A DNA stretch of 64,000 bases from Cyrtodaria siliqua (taxonomy: Eukaryota > Mollusca > Bivalvia > Adapedonta > Hiatellidae). The position numbers and the translations under genes were made by a program. The notes beneath the pieces are model-generated. The model saw only the letters and a program-made list of their open reading frames with translations. It was not told where the DNA came from and searched no databases. The stretch spans positions 1 to 64,000 of the forward strand of contig JAWPHD010003272.1 in NCBI GenBank assembly GCA_037043455.1, in the 5' to 3' direction. Of the stretch, positions 24,618 to 35,600 are shown one piece after another. Numbering within the stretch: the stretch's first letter is position 1; the number at the start of each line of letters is the position of its first letter.

Positions 24618-24805
24618 ATAATACTGACTATAATATCTGTTATAGTCAATGGTTATTGGAGGAAACACTAGCTGTAGGTAATTATTGAGATTGAGTAAAT
24701 TTCACGGTGCATTTTTTCTACATGCACACCGGCATGTCCCTTTCGTCAAGATTTTAACAGAGAGGTATGATGTGTTTTGAGCTTACAGTTAAAAACTTCA
24801 TTTCC
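24618..24805 (+). repeat. 188-bp direct repeat, copy 1
   Basis: Appears identical base for base to 29991-30178 when read by eye. It lies 49 bases inside the left end of the 6.7-kb insertion. Confidence 0.85.
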
Positions 24806-27800
24806 TTGAAATTAGACTCGCAGGATCTATGATTTTGTAATAATCCTGTTGCTCGTGATTTTAGCTTCGATTAGGTCGTATTCGTTTCAATTTATTCATA
24901 CAGATGTTCACGTTGTGGCAGGATGAAAATAACGTTTTCTATTTTCCTTTGTTTGACGGCCATTTCCGATTCTCGTCAGACCAACTTTTTCTTTCAATTT
25001 TATTAACATTAGCTTTATTTCGTCTCTTCCTTTGTTTATATCCTGTGAGATTCCCTTTCTAATTGATATTAACTTTAAATAAACGTTCTCATAAATTATT
25101 TAATTAATATTGCCGAAATGTGGAGTGACGTCATAGTTCCCCACGCTGTTAATTCCCACGCTAAATAACCTGATCGGTGAATCTCATCTTGTGTAGTTTA
25201 TGAATGACGTCATCAATGTCGGGGTCGTTTTGCAATGGTAAACATTGGCAACTTCATATTCTTTGATCAGTGGGTTGTTTTACTTAGTCTTTAATTGTAC
25301 GAGTAATTGTTTTGGATATATTTCAATGGAATATTTGTACAGTAATAACTGTTTACTGGTGTTGTATGCAGGTCGGGGAATTTACTGCACTCTATGTTCG
25401 CGTTAAGTCGGTCAATCAGCTGTTTCCATATATATGCTAAATTAGAACAATGTGGTTGTGTTGCGTCTCGCTAGACTACATTTTAACTGAATATGTTTAG
25501 GGCATTGTTGCAAGTGTAACCTTTGATGGGTGTGTTTAAAGAACAAGACGTCTGTAATATTGAATCTTTATTTAGTGATGATCGTATGCGAACTGATTTC
25601 AATCTCTTCCAAAATACTACAGGCGCATGCAGTGTGCCTTGACCTCTGGGGGTTAAATATCAGTCAATGGAAAGATACTGGCAGGCAAAAGGAATCTAAA
25701 GTGTATATCATATCTACATGCTACATCATCTTTATGTGTCTGGGTGCGTTTCGACTGAGGGAGTTTTTGGGTGTTGTGAATAATAATAATAATAGTAGTG
25801 GGGTAATAATAATAATTAAATAAATATAATAATAATAATAATGCTAATAATAATAAAAAAAAAAAAATCAAAAAAAAAAATCAATAAAATAAAAATAAAC
25901 AGACTAGATCTACATGAAGACTGCACAATCAGTTATTACAATAAGTTGGTATTACTATTTAGGATTTTATTTTCATTTGTACTCCATCTGTACTCATTTG
26001 TGCTAGGTTTATACATTGTACGTCTCTTTTTTGTTTTCATAATCACACTGGATAATGAGTCGTGGAAAGCGAGCCAGTTCGATGGTTAGTTCTCTGCCGG
26101 TAACGTGGTTGATGATCCCACCTGGAAAAGTCAGTGGTTGCCTCCCAGCAGATCCAAAGGGTGTACGTTCAGCTATTCGGTGACGTCACATATCGTTGAG
26201 TGACTCGATTGGTTGCAGAAAAGGCCATACACAAGACGTTCGTCAGATAGAGGAACAGATCACTGCCTCCGGGAAACAGGACTCATTTTTATACGCTTTA
26301 TAATGCTGTTGTCGTAGATAATGCAAAAATCACCAAAAAAATAAAAAAAATAAAAAAATTATCATAGCTTTTTTCCACCAGGCGTATGCAAATTGCAAGT
26401 TCATTTTAGATATGGTGGCGGTAGATTGTTACTGAAAACAGTTCACACTAGGAAATTGAAAATGGTATCAAAATAAACACAATATCCTGTTTGTAATGAC
26501 AGTAGTTAGACTACATTTTCAACTCAGTGAATCTATTTGCAAAAACAATGAAAACAATAATAATAATAATTATTGAGTCATTCGAGAGGCAATTAAAACT
26601 GTAAATAACAGCGAGTCACATTAGAAAAATATTATTATTCGACTCAAGGCAGAGCTAAATATAATTGTTGTCATTCTGCGGATGATGTCCATAGCTACTG
26701 CAAATATTATTTAATAACTATTTTGAAAACCATTTATAGAGGAATAATCTGTTGGACACCATCTACTTGATGGAGAAATGTTTATCACGCCATAATGTTA
26801 GCCTGCTGTAATCATCATCGTTGTTGTGCACTATGTTTTCAGCTCCTGCTGCTTTTATTTACTCCAAGGCTGTTGGTGTAATCGTGTTTTATGATGCTAA
26901 CCATGTATTTGGAGGGTTTAGGCAATATGTTTTCTTACTGCGGATAAGTATATCTCAACAGTTTGTTGTTATCAGCTAATTTTAACTTGCTGCCGTTGAC
27001 TGTTGTTGCTAATAAAAGTTGTTGGTCTGACAATGGAGGCAATGCATATTCATGACCCAGAGCGGTAGGTTACGTCATACTGTCGGGGCGTACGTCTATG
27101 ATAGTGCGGAAGCATTGTGTTGGTTTTGGCATTATTTTTTCATTTGAATTGATACTGTTTAACAGTTTAAAATCAATTCATGCCTCCTTTCTTCTAAACT
27201 GACTGTTTATAAAACATCCAATGCTTTTCGTCTAGCGATCAGCTTTACATTTATTCAGTTTGCGTACAATGATGTCTTCATTACAGATTTTTATATACGA
27301 ATGCTGTTGCTGCTGATGCTTAATTATGATTGGATCTCTATCACGTCTTTCAAGATTTATTTTGTTTCATTCTCTCGAACATTTTGCCTTATATTTCAGT
27401 TTGTGTAACCATCAAGTTCGCTTAACAGGTCATAGAGTCCTCCAGTGTTGGTATTTTCGTGTAACCATCAAGTTGTCTTAACACCAGTCAAAAGTTATGT
27501 CGGTATCGGATGCAATGTGTGGAACAGGTTATAGAGTCCTCCAGTGTTGGTATTGTATGTAAAGTTCCACTTTTTACCTGTTACACAAGATAAACCTTCG
27601 CTACATAGCAGCTTTGTGATTTTCGAAACTATGTCGTGTAGAGTTTGGGAATATATCCCTACATTTGTTTAATACATTCATATTTAATGCATCGACATTG
27701 CTTTATCAGTGGTGTCCATATTCAAGACATGGACAAAAGTTACATACTTCTCATAATGCCTCAATTTAAGGGTATTCCATTTGATCATTGGTTTATTGTT

Positions 27801-29150
27801 GGGCCAATCCTTTTAGATCGATGAGATTTCATTATCCTGCACCAGGTTGATGTTTTATTTATCCTGCACCAGGTATTTTTGCAAGGGGTTCATTGAAGTC
27901 TAGTTATCTGTTTCTTTTCGGCCTGTCCCTAGTCAATACACAGCACTTTAAACCAGTTAGTGCATGGTCACCAACTTATAAAACCACTTCTGTGCTGTGT
28001 CGATTAAAATAACAACTTCTCTGCAGGGTTCCACACTACAGAGTGTGTGTGTGTGTGTGTGTAGCTCTGGGGTTTATAGTCAATAGTCATAGTCAAAGTT
28101 ATATAAACTCCAAAAGGTATATGCACAATAGAACCTGGGCAGGTTGCAAATTGTATTTTAATAACACATTTCCTCAAAGTTTTAGGTTGTCATACAAGAA
28201 GGTGATAAATGAGATAAATGTCGTTCCAATAGTCAGCATCACGATGGCATCTTTATGTATTAGTTAAAGGGAGTTTACACAGTTGTGTGGCTAACTTTTT
28301 TAATGCGGGCTAGTTTACTTGAAAAGGATACATGTTCTTCGTGTATTGATGTCGGAGTGTTAGATGGTTTAGCCTTTATGATTGATACACAAGTCTAGGA
28401 ACCGATCGTAGGTTAAAGGTCAAAATGCAGTTAAAGACCTGTTCAGAATAGACATAAACTTGATTATCAAGGTGGCAAAAGTTATTACAATTGGGTAAAT
28501 GTGCATATTATATACAGACACATGTATATCAGTTGTTTGCTGACTGAAATGAAATAACAGTGGCACACGAAACAGGAGGAAAGGATACATGCTTCATCAG
28601 AAATCATTCAATGTTCAAGGTCTGAAATAGAGTAACATGTACATGTTACACTTATATTATTTTTATTTCTGCTGCTAATTTATGACAACTTCGAAACGTT
28701 TAACAATCAATTTGTGTTTGACGCCACACATTAAAGGTTACAATCTTCCTCCAGCCTTTACATACTGCATATTTTTCTGACATTTATTTATTTTGTCAAT
28801 GTCTGATGCATCAACTCATGTGATCCTGGGGAACTGGTTTAGAGAAATACCCATTAAAGGTTGTTAGGCTTCTGACCGAGTTTTTGGAGTCAATTTGTAT
28901 AATGTGGTCGTTATTTGGTCTCCTATACTTTCTAGGCTTTCATGGCGTTAGCCTAACTACCCTTTTGCAATAGAAAGGGCCAGAAAGTGACTAAACAGTT
29001 AAGCTGTTACGGCGATAATAGTTATTGGGGGGCCATTATCTGCTACAAGAATACATTCAGGCTGACGGTACCTGTCTTGAACCGGATGGTGTTCATTTAT
29101 CAAATGTGGGGAACAACTTGTTTCTTAACCAGTTTCCGGCAGGATTTGAA
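24806..29150. other. interior of the 6.7-kb insertion, no gene recognised
   Basis: Contains a TAA-rich and A-rich tract (25785-25905), a duplicated 'gagtcctccagtgttggtatt' (27427 and 27536) with repeated 'gtgtaaccatcaagtt', a repeated TTATCCTGCACCAGG (about 27833 and 27860), and a TG run at 28043-28061. Open frames at 25530-25823 and 28043-28267 show no domain. One SINE-end-like motif is at about 28718. Confidence 0.4.
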
Positions 29151-29151
29151 T

Positions 29152-29521
29152 GTTTCATTAAAAGTGGGCAGCGATGAGGAAATATATACTTTTTTGGCAC
29201 CGTTTCTGTTTTGGGCATGGCATTCGGATATTTTGCTTTTGATACGCACTCTTCGCTGCTGCCAAAAAATTGTTTCCTCCGTTTTTGGCGATGGATGGGA
29301 GCCTGGACACTCCATAATGCGCGTGTCCGGCGAATTTTTCATTAAAAGTAGGCAGTGATAAGGAAAATATATTCTTTTTTGGCACCGGTTTTGTTTTGGG
29401 CGTGGCATAAGGATACTTTGCTTTTGGTGGGCACTCTTCGCTGCTGCCAAAAAATGTTTCCCCTATTTTTGGCGGTGGATGGGAGCCTGAACACTCTAGG
29501 ACTTGGAGTGTCCGGGCACCC
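29152..29521. repeat. two-copy tandem duplication, about 187 bp
   Basis: The unit starting AAAAGTGGGCAGCGATGAGG recurs from 29340 as AAAAGTAGGCAGTGATAAGG. Both contain 'cactcttcgctgctgccaaaaaat' and 'gatgggagcctg'. Open frames on the minus strand here are repeated along with it and are not convincing genes. Confidence 0.75.
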
Positions 29522-29529
29522 ATCCATAT

Positions 29530-29997
29530 GGCGGGCAGCGAAGGTGTGAAAGGAAGGACATATACGTTTCAGTTTAACTTTATTCAGCTCCTGTATACCC
29601 AGAGACTGAATTGTAATCTAAACATAAATTATATACAAATTTGTTGTCCGTACGAATTGCTAAAAAACATTTTAAATTGATTGAATTCGGTGCACTTGTA
29701 ATTATGCTTGAATATCAACCGTGCTTTTAACACTTGCTTAAATGCTTATCAGAAAAGTTGCTTTCATAATGAACATTTAATTTGGTGCACATGTATTTAT
29801 GTCCTTAATATTGTAATATTCAATTTGCTTTATTGCTTTATGCTTTGTGCTGTAAGGGCTTGCCATAATGGTCTTTTGTGCTTACAGGCAGCCCAATTGT
29901 TAAACATTCAATCCATGCCACGCCCAATATTTGCCAAATCTATTAAAGTTTAAAAAATATTTTTATGTGTTGTTATTACAGTGCTCTCCAATAATAC
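29530..29997 (+). repeat. 470-bp direct repeat, copy 1
   Basis: Nearly identical to 30727-31202. It begins GGCGGGCAGCGAAGGTGTG and ends 'acagtgctctcc(a/g)ataatac'. It runs directly into the second 188-bp repeat. Confidence 0.85.
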
Positions 29998-30178
29998 TGA
30001 CTATAATATCTGTTATAGTCAATGGTTATTGGAGGAAACACTAGCTGTAGGTAATTATTGAGATTGAGTAAATTTCACGGTGCATTTTTTCTACATGCAC
30101 ACCGGCATGTCCCTTTCGTCAAGATTTTAACAGAGAGGTATGATGTGTTTTGAGCTTACAGTTAAAAACTTCATTTCC
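29991..30178 (+). repeat. 188-bp direct repeat, copy 2
   Basis: Identical by eye to 24618-24805. Beyond both copies a weak match (CAGGATC) continues, then similarity is lost. Confidence 0.85.
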
Positions 30179-30726
30179 CTCCCTCCCGACCCACAGGATC
30201 ATTTATTTAAATCGACACTAGTGTCATCACATTGTATAAGTACAAAAAGAGTATGATAATGGACCTTTGGAAACGGCCGAGCACGACACATACGAAATAT
30301 TGCAGTCTCGGTTTGATTGAGACTGTTCATGAGTGGTAGTGAAATATGCTAGCTACCGCTCACGCCCTTTAGCCCCGGGTTGAGCAGAACTTAATATTCA
30401 TAAAATCAACAGCACAAAATTTTAACCATCCCGAAGATGGCATGCATATGGCGGTGGACATGGAGTTAGCCTTCTTTAATGTATTCCCCATGTCGTACGG
30501 CGTATGGTCCCAGTATCTAATACAATGAAATGCCCCGCAGGGCGAAATAAACATAATGGAATTTAGTTGGGAGCAGCGGTTATGAAGCCTACAAGTTCAT
30601 TTAAGACATTTCGCTATTTGTCAAGACTTCAATTCAAAAGATACTTTTTTATGTGCACTTATATACTTGCTTGAACTTTTGGACTACAACTAGTTGATGT
30701 GTTAAATGTTGTAGTGTTTAATTATC
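30179..30726. other. spacer between the 470-bp repeats
   Basis: Contains a GCAGTCTCGGTTTGATTGAG motif and 'ctgttcatgag' at about 30302-30334. This family is also seen near 32410, 58368 and 60211. No gene. Confidence 0.45.
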
Positions 30727-31202
30727 GGCGGGCAGCGAAGGTGTGAAAGGAAGGACATATACGTTTCAGTTTAACTTTATTCAGCTCCTGTATACGCAGA
30801 GACTGAATTGTAATCTAAACATAAATTATATACAAATTTGCTGTCCGTACGAATTGCTAAAAAACATTTTAAATTGATTGAATTCGGTGCACTTGTAATT
30901 ATGCTTGAATATCAACCGTGCTTTCAACACTTGCTTAAATGCTTATCAGAAAAGTTGCTTTCATAATGAACATTTAATTTGGTGCACATGTATTTATGTA
31001 TTTATGTCCTTAATATTGTAATATTCAATTTGCTTTATTGCTTTATGCTTTGTGCTGTAAGGGCTTGCCATAATGGTCTTTTGTGCTTACCTGCGGCCCA
31101 ATTGTTAAACATTCAATCCATGCCACGCCCAATATTTGCCAAATATATTAAAGTTTAAAAAATATTTGTATGTGTTGTTATTACAGTGCTCTCCGATAAT
31201 AC
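30727..31202 (+). repeat. 470-bp direct repeat, copy 2
   Basis: Matches 29530-29997 with a few substitutions and an extra 8-bp tatttatg unit near 30992. The 730-bp spacing recalls a miniature terminal-repeat element, but TG...CA ends and flanking target duplications are not apparent. Confidence 0.85.
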
Positions 31203-31239
31203 AAAATGTGAAACAGGATTGGAACGAAAGAGTTCCTTT

Positions 31240-31454
31240 CCTAAGTTTGCTCACCTGCTTGAGCCAAATGCGCATTCTGACGATAATGAAACTTAAAAGG
31301 GGTAACCATTGGTGTGTTCGGTGCTGTTTAAACCTTCTTTCTGAAAGGACAGGCCTAATGTCGCCCTGTACCATTCCATTCGATTAGCAGTAGCATATTA
31401 AACATACATTATATAGCGGAAATACCTATTATGCGTTTCTTTTTCCTTTAAGTA
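31240..31454 (+). mobile_element. M1 element, right half of a split copy
   Basis: Resumes the M1 consensus at CCTAAGTTTGCTCACCTGC and runs to the right terminal repeat ATTATGCGTTTCTTTTTCC. Its length (about 215 bp) equals the corresponding part of the copy at 1929-2405. Confidence 0.75.
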
Positions 31455-31456
31455 TA

Positions 31457-31691
31457 TACTACTCAACTTTTATAATCGGTCACTTTTTATAATTCATATT
31501 TTCATTTGAAATGTTAACTGGCGTCGTTTAACAAAGATCGCTAGCGATTTAAAAAACTTCTGTCTTGATTGGACTAAAACCTTGTTGATAAACTTAATAC
31601 AATATTGGTATGTGTTTCGGTGATTTCCAGTTTTTAGTATTCGTGTTATTTTCAAAAAACCTAGGTGACCGATTATAAAAGTTGAGTAGTG
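31457..31691. mobile_element. mariner-like MITE, 235 bp
   Basis: The terminal repeats (T/C)ACTACTCAACTTTTATAA...TCGGTCAC are inverted at both ends, with TA on each side. The element lies immediately next to the right end of the split M1 copy. Confidence 0.75.
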
Positions 31692-31808
31692 TATATATAA
31701 ATACGTAGGCAATTTAGTCGCTTTACCGGTAATGTACAAGTATATTATAAATAAAGCAATATTTGTGTTCACTACTGTTTATAATCTTTAACCACTATTT
31801 AAGTAATA

Positions 31809-31945
31809 GATAGAGTTAAGTCTCAGCTCGTTGGTTATTTAAACACCGAGATGGGGGTCTCAGCGAGTTGACTTATTTAAACACCGAGATGGGCGTAGCC
31901 CATCGAGGTGTTTAAATAACCAACGAGCTGAGATCAGACTCTATC
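31809..31945. mobile_element. 137-bp foldback element
   Basis: The arms (CTCAGCTCGTTGGTTATTTA and AACACCGAGATGGG versus their inverses) are about 45 bp and nearly perfect. The loop contains a second partial copy of one arm (TATTTAAACACCGAGATGGG). Confidence 0.8.
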
Positions 31946-32344
31946 TTTTTTTGTAGCATGGTGTACTTAGTGACACACTGTGACGTCATAGTGACTGTAC
32001 TCTAAATTCCAATATCCGGTAGTTGTAGTACGGTATAGCCACGCCCCTTTAGTTACCCTAAATTAAACGATTTAATGCTCTGCATTCATCAAAGGAAATG
32101 TCACCGACCATGCTACAATAATTCTATAACTTCTATTACTGTTAAGGCTAAACCTTCCTAGACTACCGTAAACCTGCCTAGACTACCGTATACAAAATCA
32201 TTTTTCGTTGTAAATTTTACTTTTAATACACGTTTGCAATACAATGTATGGATTCTTTCAATATTGCTTACACATGTAAACCCACATTTAAAATCGGCAA
32301 TATAAGCTTATCAAATAGCTCCAGTCAATGACTTATTGGAATAT
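31946..32344. other. intergenic with a small LINE trace
   Basis: At about 32235-32268 the minus strand reads GTAAGCAATATTGAAAGAATCCA..., matching the retrotransposon segment near 37385-37405. It is probably a short minus-strand LINE remnant. A repeated 'ctagactaccgta' lies near 32158 and 32178. Confidence 0.35.
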
Positions 32345-32511
32345 CTGTAAAGTTTAAACGATACTAGTACTTAATAAAACCGAGCACTTTACGTTATCTT
32401 TCATGAACAGACTCAATAAAACCGAGCGTGAGAGGTGTTGCACTTTACATTACTTCTCATGAACAGACTCAATAAAACCGAGTCTGCTATATATTTCTGG
32501 TTGCATTTGTT
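32345..32511. repeat. AATAAAACCGAG repeat cluster
   Basis: Three AATAAAACCGAG motifs, two of them followed by GTGAGAGG or TCTGC and preceded by CATGAACAGACTC. The inverse form, CTCGGTTTTATTGAG, is at 30305, 58368 and 60215. Confidence 0.55.
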
Positions 32512-34010
32512 GCTTCCAAGGGATCTCCCTTTACAGCATGTATTGCTCTTCTGATTCATATTATCAGAAAAACTAAATATCATTAGCCCTACAAATGTCA
32601 TCAATGTATATGACGATAACTCTGCGTCTTTTAATTTGATCGCATTGATATATGTGTTATATATCGAACACCTTTTACAGTAGCTGTACAGAGTTAATGT
32701 GACACTTCATCGATTGATGAATCACTACTTTTATCTCTTGTTTGTGTTTGTTGCTTCCAAAGGATCCTGTTTTCAGTATTTTTTTTTATAATATAAATAT
32801 CGCTTTTTTAGCTTTACCAGCAAACGTCAATTGGGTTTCTCTGAAATAATCACCTTGGGGAAAAACAATTCCTAGATTAGTAAGCTACTTCACTAGTACA
32901 GGTTTTTCACCATCGAAAAGAAAATTTCAATTACATGTTAACAATTCAGCTTTTCTAAAACCAATTACTTTAGATTTTTAACATTCACTTTTAACTCTCT
33001 CGCAGTAATCAGATCAAATACCTTTTGAAGAAATGCATCGCTTTCCGACTGCACTACTAGGTCCCGCCGTAATTCCATGGAAAAGCATATATTAGCAGGA
33101 TTTTAAACAGATATTTTGACAATAAAACACGTTTAAAAATTGTTATTTACTAAGAAAATGCGGTAATCTGTTTAGAATTACCTATTAAATGTTTTAATTT
33201 TGCAATATGCAAACTTTTCCAACCCCTTCTGCAATCTTCTTGCAGAAAGCGGGATTGGCTGGGGTATGAAAGTTAATACTCGGACCACGTAATGAGTCTG
33301 GAAATAACAATATCATCAGCATATAGTATAATAATGTCATCATGTATAATTATATCACTACCATATTATATCACTGCCATACAATTGATTTAAAATGAAA
33401 TATTCCTCAATATCATTTAAGAAAAGAAAGAAAGATATATATGAAGATATATTCTTTCTAAATAAGGGATCTGCAATCTTACCAAGAATGTTTCAAAGGT
33501 GCTCGACCGTATTATCTACATCTCCATGGCATTCTGTATCATAAATGCCATTTCTTAAAACATTTAATTACATTTAATTGCAACTTTATATCATCAAAGT
33601 TTTATGACCTTATTTTATTTGCAATATTGAAAGAATCCATACATTGTGTTGCAAAGTTTAAGGATGTTACAAAAAGTTCCTTTATCTCATTGTCCCACGC
33701 AACTATTAACGTAATAACATTCATTTTCGTTGTTTCGATCAATATTAAATGCATCCGAGTCTTTATGGTAACCGTTATCGATAGTATAGTTCAACGGGTG
33801 AATTCTTTTGAGGTTTAATGCAAAAGTGGAGCCAAAAATATCGCCTTTTAATTTAGTGTATGAGAAAATAGCTTTTAAGTTGTCTGCCAAGATAAGTTAT
33901 AATAATTCAGTTCAACATGAACAACATTCAACAAGAATGCACAACAAAACAACTATCCAAGATCATTTTGTGGAATATACATAATTATTGTTGTAAATTT
34001 TCGGGAAAAT
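32512..34010. other. intergenic with a possible LINE fragment
   Basis: At 33625-33690 the plus strand reads 'gcaatattgaaagaatccatacat', again matching 37385 of the LINE. The rest shows no gene. Confidence 0.35.
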
Positions 34011-34375
34011 GTTGTTTTGGCACTGTAGAGCGGGAAACGTGTAATATACACACCATAAGAATTACGATCAAGAGTGTTGTTTTGACACTGTAGAGCGGGA
34101 AACGTGTAATATACACACCATAAGAATTACGATCAAGAGTGTTGTTTTGGCACTGTAGAGCGGGAAACGTGTAATATACACACCATAAGAATTACGATCA
34201 AGAGTGTTGTTTTGGCACTGTAGAGCGGGAAACGTGTTATATACACACCATAAGAATTACGATCAAGAGTGTTGTTTTGGCACTGTAGAGCGGGAAACGT
34301 GTAATATACACACCATAAGAATTACGATCAAGAGTGTTGTTTTGACACTGTAGAGCGGGAAACGTGTAATAGAGG
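34011..34375. repeat. 65-bp tandem array, 6 copies
   Basis: Starts at 34011, 34076, 34141, 34206, 34271 and 34336. The unit contains GTTGTTTTGGCACTGTAGAG and GCGGGAAACGTGTAATATAC. Copies differ by one or two bases; the last is partial. There are no unique spacers, so it is not CRISPR. Confidence 0.95.
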
Positions 34376-35170
34376 ATAAAGAAAAGTCAAGTTAACAAAT
34401 AGAAGTATTTCAGTGTTTGAAATATACACATTTAACGAAAACAAATGAATTCGTTTTAAAAACAAAATATTTGTATGAGATATATTAAAAAAAATATCCT
34501 ATGTACAGTGACATTTTTGAACGTTGAACGATTTTACCCAACATTTGATCTACAGTTTCCTTTTCATTTAATCATTGATTTTAAAGGATATGTTTTAAAT
34601 GTTTTTAATTGTGTTATAGGCTTTGATACGCCAGACATCTTGGATACTTTTCCTATGTTAAATTTCCGGTTGCCATGGTAGCCACCTTGAACATTTGATG
34701 CTATCTATTGTTGCCATGTTAGTTTTAAAACCGCCTTGTTCCTAAATATAAACGGTATAATTTTCTGCCTAATCAGTAAGTCAATAATTCAAAACTCGCG
34801 TAAATAATTTCCCCAGTGTACTTGATATAGTTATCCTTCGATAATTTTCTACGTCATTTATTCGGCTCTGTAATTCGAATGCTGCAGGCAGCCGCTTCTG
34901 TGATGGTTGTCATAACTGCCCATGTTTAATTGACCGTGTTTCATACAGAACACACTAGTTACAATAGTTGTTAAAAAGAGACTCAGTCGAACAGTATATA
35001 AACATTTATCTCCCTAGTATTAAAACGGTCGGGTTCCTGTACATTTATGTCTCACGGAAACCAACGATAAATCGGGATTAAAGAAATTGGCGAAGAGTTC
35101 CGAGTTCAAAGGTTTTTAAACCAGGGATGGTCCATGAAAGCCCTAGAGACTTATTTCCAATGTGGGTATA
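34376..35170. other. intergenic, nothing recognised
   Basis: One plus-strand open frame of 68 codons (34475-34681) has no motif. Confidence 0.4.
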
Positions 35171-35600
35171 TTCAGGTCTATTATATCCAATTAAATGCAC
35201 AGTGCATGTTGATACGTATCAATGTTGAGTCTTGGAAATGATGAGGAACACACATTTTATTAAATTTATCAAATACTATAGTTACGTATAAACAGTCAGT
35301 TAACGGAAAGAGAACTTTAGAAGTACAAGTAATATTAATATAAATCTCGACGTCAAGGTTAACGAAAATTATCATGGTTAAACAAGTCAAAGATAGTCAA
35401 TGCGACATGCAAGCATATTGCTCGTAATGCGAACAGAGTGAAATAGAAGATCATGTAGTGCGCATAGTAAGACACGCGCTATTTAAACTAGTTTAAATGA
35501 AACGTAAAGTAACTCGCAACGCAAAGTAACTCGTTTTTAACGTATACCAACTATAACTGCCTCTATAAATATATTCACTACTAATATTAATTACCAACAA
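35171..35600. repeat. GPCR block A, distal 3' flank
   Basis: Matches 50930-51285 in order. Shared marks are TATAAATCTCGACGTCAAGG / TATAAAGCTCGAGGTCAAGG, CAATGCGAC, ACTAGTTTAA and ATTCACTA(C/T)TAATATTA. After this the LINE begins in A, while B continues directly. Confidence 0.6.

Larger units (their letters stand above)
24569..31239. mobile_element. 6.7-kb insertion of unknown class splitting an M1 element
   Basis: The segment lies between the two halves of one M1 copy. Both junctions carry CCTAAGTTTG (24559-24568 and 31240-31249), a likely 9-10-bp target duplication. The ends show no clear terminal inverted repeats and no poly-A. No transposase, integrase or reverse transcriptase was recognised inside. 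Direct repeats within it are listed separately. CRE-like TGACGTCA sits near 25125 and 25205. It could be a non-autonomous mobile element or several events combined. Confidence 0.55.

Noticed and set aside
25841..26089. Lys/Ile-rich frame
   Set aside because: It begins in an A-rich low-complexity tract.
29100..29527. Overlapping minus-strand frames of 61-121 codons
   Set aside because: They lie in a 187-bp tandem duplication, switch frame between units and have no recognisable domain.
29530..31202. LTR retrotransposon with 470-bp LTRs
   Set aside because: The spacer of about 730 bp has no coding sequence, the repeats lack TG...CA ends, and no flanking duplication is visible. A miniature form cannot be fully excluded.
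34011..34375. CRISPR-like regular repeats
   Set aside because: The 65-bp units abut with no unique spacers, and the DNA is eukaryotic.
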